A DNA stretch of 64,000 nt from Paracoccaceae bacterium (GTDB lineage Bacteria > Pseudomonadota > Alphaproteobacteria > Rhodobacterales > Rhodobacteraceae), in contig JAGQRW010000017.1 of assembly GCA_020425085.1 (NCBI GenBank), positions 124,001 through 188,000 on the forward strand, written 5' to 3'. A model generated the notes under the pieces. That model was given only the letters and a program-made list of their open reading frames with translations. It was not told where the DNA came from and made no database searches. Positions 58,574 to 64,000 of the stretch are shown in pieces. How positions within the stretch are numbered: the first letter of the stretch is position 1; every line of letters begins with the position of its first letter. The translations under genes and the position numbers were made by a program.

Positions 58574-59308
58574 ATGGCAAACCCAACCGCTGGATTTCTG
58601 GTGATCGGTGACGAAATACTTTCCGGCCGCACCAAGGATGTCAATGTCGGCTATTTGGCCGAACAACTGACCAGGGCGGCGATTGATCTGAAAGAGGTTC
58701 GGATCGTTGACGACAACCATCAAAACATTATGGCAGCGGTGCAGGCGCTTAGCCAGCGATGGGACCATGTGTTTACCAGCGGCGGCATTGGCCCGACCCA
58801 TGACGATATCACTGCCGACGCCATTGCGGCGGCTTTCGATACACCGATTGACGTGCGCGAGGATGCCCGCGCGCTGATGGCGGCGCATTACCAAAAGGCC
58901 GGGGTCGAACTGAATCAGGCGCGCCTCAGGATGGCGCGAATTCCCGATGGCGCCAGCCTGATTGTCAATCCGGTTTCGTTTGCACCGGGGTTCAGCCTGA
59001 AGAATGTGCATGTGATGGCCGGGGTTCCGTCGGTATTTCAGGCGATGGTCGATATGGTCGTGCCGGAACTGAAGGGCGGCAAGGCACTGATTTCCCGCAC
59101 CCTCAAGATCGACCGGGCCGAAGGTGACATCGCCGGACCACTGGCAACGATCGCATCGGCATTCCCGGCGGTTTCAATCGGCTCATACCCATTCCACCGG
59201 GCGGGGCGATACGGCAGCAACGTGGTTTGCCGCTGCTCTGACAGGCCGCTATTGGATCGGGTGATGGCCGAACTGAAATCGACCTTTCCCGAAGGGCAGG
59301 AGCAGTGA
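58574..59308 (+). CDS. Molybdopterin-binding domain protein (CinA N-terminal-like)
   Basis: A 244-residue protein with a single MoCF_biosynth (MoeA/MoaB/CinA) domain: GFLVIGDEILSGRTKDVNVGYLAEQL and FTSGGIGPTHDDITADAIAAAF are the hallmarks. The C-terminal nicotinamide deamidase domain of full CinA is absent, as in many short proteobacterial relatives. The function is unsettled. Its stop overlaps the GTG start of the acetyltransferase. Confidence 0.9.
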   Translation: MANPTAGFLVIGDEILSGRTKDVNVGYLAEQLTRAAIDLKEVRIVDDNHQNIMAAVQALSQRWDHVFTSGGIGPTHDDITADAIAAAFDTPIDVREDARALMAAHYQKAGVELNQARLRMARIPDGASLIVNPVSFAPGFSLKNVHVMAGVPSVFQAMVDMVVPELKGGKALISRTLKIDRAEGDIAGPLATIASAFPAVSIGSYPFHRAGRYGSNVVCRCSDRPLLDRVMAELKSTFPEGQEQ

Positions 59309-60027
59309 CCGACGCGCCAGACGAAAATCGCCTGTTGGCGGCGATGGACCGGACATGGACACCACTAGGGATCCAGAGGTTCGGCCCGTGGACTTTGCGA
59401 CGCGACAATGGTGGTGGCAAACGGGTGACGGCGGCATCCACTGATTCGCCGGTAAATGCCGCCAATATCGCCGAAGCCGAGGCGGAAATGCTGGCCATCG
59501 GCCAAAATCCGCTGTTCCGGTTGAGCGCCGAAAACCCGGCGCTGGATGCAGATCTGACCGCTCTTGGCTACCGCATCGTCGACCCGGTTCTGATCTATTC
59601 CATCGCTGCTGCCGATCTGGTCTGGATCAACCCCGAGCCATTGGACGCGATTCCCTGCGATGAGCCACTGGAACGGATGCAGGAAATCTGGGCCGCAGGC
59701 GGCTTTCCAGAACCCCGCATCGAAGTGATGCGACGCACGCCGGGGCCGAAAACCTATCTGTTCTGCCGATTCCGCGATAAGCCCGCCGGGGCGGCCTTTG
59801 TTGCCATCGACGGCGAAATTGCCATGCTGCACGCGCTGACGGTCATTCCCGGATTGCGCCGTCATGGGATCGGTCGGCGGACTTTGGCGCGTGCGGCGAT
59901 CTGGGCGCTGGAAAACCAGGCAAAGCATCTTACATTGGTTACGACCGCCGACAACCAGCCGGCGCAAAAGCTGTTTGCCGGCTTGGGGATGCAGATTGCA
60001 GGCAGATATCATTATCGAATGAAATAA
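59305..60027 (+). CDS. GNAT family N-acetyltransferase
   Basis: A 240-residue protein with a C-terminal GNAT domain: IAMLHALTVIPGLRRHGIGRRTLARAAI is the acetyl-CoA-binding V/I-x-x-x-x-R/Q-x-x-G-x-G/A motif, followed by LVTTADNQPAQKLFAGLGM. The N-terminal 100 residues are less conserved. Start is GTG with GGGCAGGAGCA upstream. The acceptor substrate is unknown. Confidence 0.88.
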   Translation: MTDAPDENRLLAAMDRTWTPLGIQRFGPWTLRRDNGGGKRVTAASTDSPVNAANIAEAEAEMLAIGQNPLFRLSAENPALDADLTALGYRIVDPVLIYSIAAADLVWINPEPLDAIPCDEPLERMQEIWAAGGFPEPRIEVMRRTPGPKTYLFCRFRDKPAGAAFVAIDGEIAMLHALTVIPGLRRHGIGRRTLARAAIWALENQAKHLTLVTTADNQPAQKLFAGLGMQIAGRYHYRMK

Positions 60028-60039
60028 AGGACTTGATGG

Positions 60040-60615
60040 ATGAGCGTCAAAGGTAAACCGATCCATGCGCTGGATCTGCCGCCGGTCGAAAAACTGCCGC
60101 CGGAAACCCAGAAGTATTTTGATCTGTGTGTCGAAAAGCTGGGGTTTGTTCCGAATGTGCTGGCGGCTTATACCTTCAATATCGCCAAGCTGAACGGTTT
60201 TACCGGCATGTATAATGACCTGATGCTTGGCCCCAGCGGGTTGAGCAAGCTGGAACGTGAAATGATCGCCGTTGTGGTTTCGTCAATCAATCACTGCTTT
60301 TATTGCCTTACCGCGCATGGCGCTGCCGTGCGGCAACTGTCGGGTGATCCGACCTTGGGTGAGGTTCTGGTGATGAATTACCGCGCCGCCGATTTTTCGC
60401 CGCGACAAAAGGCCATGCTGGATTTTGCCGTCAAGATCACCGAAGCGGCCCACAAGATCGAAGAGCCGGATCGTCAGGCGCTGCGCGATGTCGGGTTCAG
60501 TGATGCTGATATCTGGGACATTGCCTCGGTCGCCGGATTCTTCAATATGTCCAACCGCATCTCCAATGCTGTGGATAAACAGCCAAATATCGAGTATCAT
60601 TCCCAAAACAGATGA
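60040..60615 (+). CDS. AhpD-like peroxidase-related protein
   Basis: A 191-residue protein of the carboxymuconolactone decarboxylase/AhpD group. The redox site is CFYCLTAHG (CxxC with a histidine four after), preceded by LSKLEREMIAVVVSSINH. Such proteins act as thiol-dependent peroxidases or carriers. It lies 12 bases after the acetyltransferase gene and overlaps the ompA gene by four bases (ATGA). Confidence 0.9.
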   Translation: MSVKGKPIHALDLPPVEKLPPETQKYFDLCVEKLGFVPNVLAAYTFNIAKLNGFTGMYNDLMLGPSGLSKLEREMIAVVVSSINHCFYCLTAHGAAVRQLSGDPTLGEVLVMNYRAADFSPRQKAMLDFAVKITEAAHKIEEPDRQALRDVGFSDADIWDIASVAGFFNMSNRISNAVDKQPNIEYHSQNR

Positions 60616-61583
60616 AAATTCGAGCCGTCATATCCTCCTTGCTGGTCGTGGTCGCACCGTTCGGTGCAGATGCCGCGGGCGCGCTGCGTTTTCCGGCTGG
60701 CTCCAGCCAGGGATATGAAGAGGTGTTGCTTGAAACCACCGCCCATATCCCGGTCGGGCCCTTTGTAAACGGCAGTATTGATACCCGCGCCGCCGATGGT
60801 GTGGTGATGCGTCGGGTCTGGAAAACCCCGCCGAACAGGACCAATACTCAGGTGCTGCTTGCCGCGCTGCGCAAACAGTTAAAGGACGATGGCTTTTCCG
60901 TTCTGTTTGAATGCGAGACACGCGATTGCGGCGGATTTGATTTCCGATTTGAAACCGACGTGATTGATGAACCCGACATGCATGTCGATCTTGGCGATTT
61001 TCGCTATCTGTCCGCCGCCAAAAAGCAGGGGAACAGGGAAGAATTCGTCGGCCTACTGGTAAGCCGCAGCCCGGAACATGGTTTCATCCAGGTAACCCGC
61101 GCCGGGCTTGACGCGGAAATGGCAACAACCGGTTCACTATCGTCAAAATCGCCCGAACCCGAGGTCAGCGCCGAAACCGGCAACGAAACCATTGCAGCAA
61201 CCGATCTGGATATCGCGTCGTCGTTTGCCACAACCGGTTCCGCCGTTCTGGAAGGCGTGACATTTCGCATGGGATCGGCCGATCTTGACGGCAACGCGGC
61301 GAAATCACTTGCAGAGCTGGCCGCATTCCTGACGGCGAACCCGAAAAAATCGGTGATTCTGGTCGGCCACACCGACGCCTCGGGCTCGCTCAGCGGCAAT
61401 GTTGCGCTGTCACGCAAGCGCGCCGAATCGGTTTTGCGGCAACTGGTCAGCGAATATGGGGTCAACACCGGGCAACTGGCGGCCGAAGGGGTTGGCTATC
61501 TGGCGCCGCGCGCCACCAACTCCACCCAGGAAGGCCGCGACAGAAATCGCCGGGTCGAAGCGATACTGGCCACGATCGACTGA
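60612..61583 (+). CDS. OmpA family protein
   Basis: A 323-residue envelope protein with a signal peptide (SSLLVVVAPFGADAAG) and a C-terminal OmpA-like peptidoglycan-binding domain (about 210-320): LVGHTDASGSLSGNVALSRKRAESVL and RDRNRRVEAIL. The N-terminal part (FECETRDCGGFDFRFETDV) is of a type often found before such domains but not assigned here. It is the last gene of a rightward group and ends before a strong hairpin. Confidence 0.9.
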   Translation: MKIRAVISSLLVVVAPFGADAAGALRFPAGSSQGYEEVLLETTAHIPVGPFVNGSIDTRAADGVVMRRVWKTPPNRTNTQVLLAALRKQLKDDGFSVLFECETRDCGGFDFRFETDVIDEPDMHVDLGDFRYLSAAKKQGNREEFVGLLVSRSPEHGFIQVTRAGLDAEMATTGSLSSKSPEPEVSAETGNETIAATDLDIASSFATTGSAVLEGVTFRMGSADLDGNAAKSLAELAAFLTANPKKSVILVGHTDASGSLSGNVALSRKRAESVLRQLVSEYGVNTGQLAAEGVGYLAPRATNSTQEGRDRNRRVEAILATID

Positions 61584-61603
61584 CGCCGCGAAATCCGAAC
61601 ATG

Positions 61604-61638
61604 AAAAGACCCGGTTCGCCTGAAACGAACCGGGTCTT
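61604..61638. terminator. Terminator hairpin between ompA and lysR
   Basis: A perfect 13-bp stem (AAGACCCGGTTCG against CGAACCGGGTCTT) with a seven-base loop separates two convergent genes. On the minus strand it is followed by TTTTCA, so it best serves the leftward lysR transcript, whose stop lies 35 bases before the stem; it may work for both directions. Confidence 0.7.
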
Positions 61639-61672
61639 GGCTGAAACTGCTGCGGAATTATCCGGCGCTGGT

Positions 61673-62578
61673 TTACCAGTCTTCCGGGCCTTTGGACTTG
61701 AAGTGCTCGACAAGAAAATCAATGAATGCGCGCAGCTTGGGCTGGGTATAGCGGCCCGGCGGGTAGACGGCATAGATCCCCCGTTTTTCGATGGGCAATT
61801 CCGGCATCGCTTCTTCCAAAAGGCCGAGTTCCAGCTTTTCGTAATAAAGGAAGCTGGGCAAATAGGCGATGCCAAGCCCCGCCGATGCCGCCGTCAACAG
61901 CGATTGCCCGTCATTCACCGTCAGACAGCCGGTGGTCCTGATCTGCCGCGTTTCCCCCGTGGGTGAGGTCAGTTTCCAAACATTGCCGGATGCCTGATTG
62001 GAATAGTGCAACAGCATATGTTCGTTCAGATCGTCAATCCGCTTGGGCTTGCCGTGCTTGGCGAAATATTCCGGCGAGCCGACCATCTTCATGTTCGCCT
62101 CGGTCAGTTTACGTGCCCTGAGGGTGCTGTCTTCCATCTCGCCTACCCGAATCGCCAGATCGAAACCTTCGGAAATCAGTTCGACATACCGATTGTTCAG
62201 TACCAGGTTGACGTTGATTTCCGGGTATTGATGCAAAAACGCCCCCAGCGCGTTGGAAATGTGATTGACCCCGAAATCCGTCGCCGCCGACAAACGCAGT
62301 GAACCGCTGGGTGCGGCCTGCATGGAAGTCACCATCGCATCCGCCTCACCGGCGTCGTTCAGTACCCGGCGCGCCTTGTCGTAATAGGCAAGGCCGATCT
62401 CGGTCGGGCTGACCCGGCGGGTGGTGCGGTTCAACAGCCGCGCGCCCAGCCGTGATTCCAGCGACGAGACGTGCTTTGAGACGGCGGATTTGGAAATCCC
62501 CATCTTTCGCGCTGCATCCGTGAACCCACCTTGGTCCACCACGCTTGCGAATGCTTCCATTTCAGTTAGTCGGTCCAT
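61673..62578 (-). CDS. LysR family transcriptional regulator
   Basis: A 301-residue regulator. The helix-turn-helix is GGFTDAARKMGISKSAVSKHVSSLESRLGARLLNRTTR (residues 16-53), followed by a substrate-binding domain (LRLSAATDFGVNHISNALGAFL). The start MDRLTEMEAFASVVDQ at 62578 follows AAGGG seven bases away. Its target is not evident because both neighbours are housekeeping genes; it belongs to the large CrgA-like branch. Confidence 0.92.
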   Translation of the reverse strand: MDRLTEMEAFASVVDQGGFTDAARKMGISKSAVSKHVSSLESRLGARLLNRTTRRVSPTEIGLAYYDKARRVLNDAGEADAMVTSMQAAPSGSLRLSAATDFGVNHISNALGAFLHQYPEINVNLVLNNRYVELISEGFDLAIRVGEMEDSTLRARKLTEANMKMVGSPEYFAKHGKPKRIDDLNEHMLLHYSNQASGNVWKLTSPTGETRQIRTTGCLTVNDGQSLLTAASAGLGIAYLPSFLYYEKLELGLLEEAMPELPIEKRGIYAVYPPGRYTQPKLRAFIDFLVEHFKSKGPEDW

Positions 62579-62996
62579 TTGAATACCCTTTTCCACTCAG
62601 AACTGGAGTCAATATGGTCATCCGATTTTGTCAGCAATTTGGAAACAACCCGACAATTACAGGTCTTTTCATTCACTGTCGCGCGCAACGAAACGCCATT
62701 GCAGCGGGTGTTGACCGCATCGAAACGATCCCATCCAATTTGCGATATCGTATACAAATATCGGGTTTTGTCGTGCTTTACATGAGAACCAGCGAAACCG
62801 ACAGGGAAGTTGGGGGTTTCCCGAATTGTGTCAAAAACCCGCACCAGGCCGTAAATGCAGTCAAAGCCAGGTCTTGCCATTGCCGGCCGTTGCGCCTATA
62901 TCCCGTTCAACAGCGGCAAGACTGGCCTCCACCCCCAGACTTCCACCGGAAATTTTAACGGGCCGCGCGCCCGTTTTTTTGTGCTTCGAGACTACC
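62579..62996. other. 418-bp intergenic region between lysR and rimP
   Basis: No convincing protein is encoded here; the short open frames lack family features and ribosome sites. The region holds a small dyad CGATAT-N9-ATATCG at 62743-62763 that could be a LysR-type or other operator, a larger stem-loop at 62866-62926, and an intrinsic terminator at 62958-62980 pointing at rimP. No tRNA is seen, although an initiator tRNA precedes rimP in enteric bacteria. Confidence 0.6.
62866..62980 (+). ncRNA. Putative rimP leader with attenuator, or terminated small RNA
   Basis: A stem of 12 pairs with one bulged base (GCCAG-G-TCTTGCC at 62866-62878 against GGCAAGACTGGC at 62915-62926) is followed by an intrinsic terminator: ACGGGC at 62958-62963, a five-base loop, GCCCGT at 62969-62974, then seven T. 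It ends 16 bases before rimP, and no rightward gene lies upstream for it to terminate. CCCGTT at 62902-62907, in the loop of the first stem, can pair with AACGGG (62957-62962), the terminator's left arm. This suits an attenuator controlling rimP-nusA; Rfam lists a rimP leader in gammaproteobacteria as precedent. A separate small RNA is the alternative. Confidence 0.5.
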
Positions 62997-63572
62997 ATGA
63001 CCGACCTGATCGCCAGAACCACCATTGACAAGCGGCTTGCCGGGATTGTCGAGCCCCTGATCGTTTCGATGGGGTTTGAACTGGTGCGGATTCGCCTGAT
63101 GTCGGGCAAATCGACGACGTTGCAAATCATGGCCGAACGCCCCGATGGCGGCATCGAGGTTGACGACTGCGCCAAAATCTCAACCGCCATCAGCGCGGTT
63201 CTGGATGTCGAGGATCCGATCGCCGGGGAATACACGCTTGAGGTTTCCTCGCCCGGGATCGACCGGCCCCTGACCCGGCTAAAGGATTTCGACAACTGGG
63301 CCGGGTATGAGGCCCGACTGGAAACCTCGGAACTGATCGACGGGCGCAAACGCTTCAAGGGCGAATTACGCGGCAGCGAGGGTAATGAGGTTCTGATTGA
63401 AATTCCCGAGGGTATCATTGGTCTGGAATTCGACTGGCTGACCGAGGCCAAGCTGGTACTGACCGATGAGCTGATCGCCGAAATGCTGAAGGCGCGCAAA
63501 GCCCAGGGTTTTGATGAAACCGAATTTGACGACATAGAAACTGACGAAACATCCAAAGAGGAAACGACATGA
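62997..63572 (+). CDS. rimP: Ribosome maturation factor RimP
   Basis: A 191-residue RimP needed for 30S assembly. Core segments are [42 protein letters not shown] and [20 protein letters not shown]. The C-terminus carries an acidic tail ([18 protein letters not shown]) typical of Rhodobacteraceae. The frame is open further upstream, but the family start is ATG 62997, just after the leader terminator. Its stop overlaps the nusA start as ATGA. Confidence 0.94.
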   Translation: MTDLIARTTIDKRLAGIVEPLIVSMGFELVRIRLMSGKSTTLQIMAERPDGGIEVDDCAKISTAISAVLDVEDPIAGEYTLEVSSPGIDRPLTRLKDFDNWAGYEARLETSELIDGRKRFKGELRGSEGNEVLIEIPEGIIGLEFDWLTEAKLVLTDELIAEMLKARKAQGFDETEFDDIETDETSKEETT

Positions 63573-64000
63573 GCATAACCAGTGCCAACCGGCTGGAGCT
63601 TTTGCAGATCGCAGATGCGGTCGCGCGGGAAAAACTGATCGACCCCGAACTGGTGATCGAGGCGATGGAAGAGTCAATGGCCAAGGCGGCCAAGTCGCGC
63701 TACGGCGCGGAACTGGATATCCGTGCCCATATCGACCGTAAGTCGGGCGAACTGACCATGACCCGCATCCGGCATGTGGTGGACGAGGTCGAAAACCACT
63801 TTACCGAAATGGCCCCGGCCGATGCCCGTGCGCATCTTGACGACCCCAAGGTCGGCGACGAGATCATTGATCAGCTTCCGCCAATGGATTTCGGTCGGAT
63901 TGCCGCGCAATCGGCAAAACAGGTGATCCTGCAAAAGGTGCGCGAAGCCGAACGCGCCCGCCAATACGAGGAATTCAAGGATCGCGAGGGCGAGATCATC
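63569..64000 (+). CDS. nusA: Transcription termination/antitermination protein NusA (partial)
   Basis: The first 144 codons, running off the right edge. The N-terminal RNA-polymerase-binding domain is visible: [40 protein letters not shown] and later [21 protein letters not shown]. It starts four bases inside rimP (ATGA overlap), the conserved rimP-nusA order. Full proteins are about 500-540 residues in this group, so the S1 and KH domains lie outside. Confidence 0.95.
   Translation, partial: MSITSANRLELLQIADAVAREKLIDPELVIEAMEESMAKAAKSRYGAELDIRAHIDRKSGELTMTRIRHVVDEVENHFTEMAPADARAHLDDPKVGDEIIDQLPPMDFGRIAAQSAKQVILQKVREAERARQYEEFKDREGEII

Noticed and set aside
62566-62880. A 104-residue leftward open frame overlapping the lysR start
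   Set aside because: It overlaps the lysR start in another frame, has no ribosome site or family features, and its composition does not look like the neighbouring coding sequence.
62579-62996. Initiator tRNA or small stable RNA genes upstream of rimP
   Set aside because: No T-loop sequence, cloverleaf or SRP-type tetraloop could be found in the region by eye.

Overview
The window reads as chromosome of a Rhodobacteraceae-like alphaproteobacterium. The evidence is the gene-order blocks comF-grxC-nitrilase-marR-ubiG, mutT-argJ-parvulin-secA and folC-accD, a DUF6478-type gene, fused PstS/OmpA proteins, and GC-rich coding with many ATGA stop/start overlaps. Taxonomy is inferred from content only. 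Proteins were recognised by motifs and family resemblance; no database search was run.

Region 1 (1-24.6 kb) is an anaerobic aromatic-metabolism block. It opens with the tail of a phenylacetate-CoA ligase and a complete branched-chain-type ABC importer (about 0.4-4.9 kb). Next come the O2-independent ubiquinone genes ubiT-ubiU-ubiV, divergent from a ubiD decarboxylase across a near-perfect FNR-type box, and a RIC/ScdA Fe-S repair protein. A leftward, tightly overlapping operon follows: had-oah-dch-bcrC-bcrB-bcrA-bcrD-fdx. This is the Thauera-type benzoyl-CoA pathway from benzoyl-CoA to 3-hydroxypimelyl-CoA, with its ferredoxin. Divergent from it is korAB, a 2-oxoacid:ferredoxin oxidoreductase that can supply reduced ferredoxin to the reductase. 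Then an Lrp-type regulator sits opposite a fused indolepyruvate:ferredoxin oxidoreductase. A roughly 30-bp block is shared by the region upstream of the importer and the had/korA divergent region, which suggests common control.

Region 2 (24.6-41.4 kb) is mainly central metabolism: kup, pyruvate carboxylase with the two subunits of a 3-oxoacid CoA-transferase, a Phd/VapC-like toxin-antitoxin pair, folC-accD, a CPBP membrane protease, ilvD, three clade-specific unknowns including a lipoprotein and a DUF6478 protein, and a FadH-type 2,4-dienoyl-CoA reductase.

Region 3 (41.4-64 kb) is housekeeping: proline iminopeptidase, ubiG, marR, nitrilase, grxC, comF, a methyltransferase-like gene, hemH, mutT, argJ (with an unusual N-terminal extension), a periplasmic parvulin, secA, two envelope proteins, radC, map, sfsA, a molybdopterin-binding-domain gene, a GNAT gene, an AhpD-like gene, ompA, a lysR regulator, and rimP-nusA (nusA runs off the end). 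The 418-bp gap before rimP ends in a strong intrinsic terminator with a possible alternative pairing, so it looks like an attenuating leader or a small RNA.

Main story: ring reduction, low-potential electron supply, aromatic uptake, oxygen-free quinone synthesis and Fe-S repair lie within about 24 kb of an otherwise ordinary chromosome. That is a plausible anaerobic, probably nitrate-respiring, aromatic-degradation island. No tRNA, rRNA, CRISPR array, insertion sequence or prophage was recognised.
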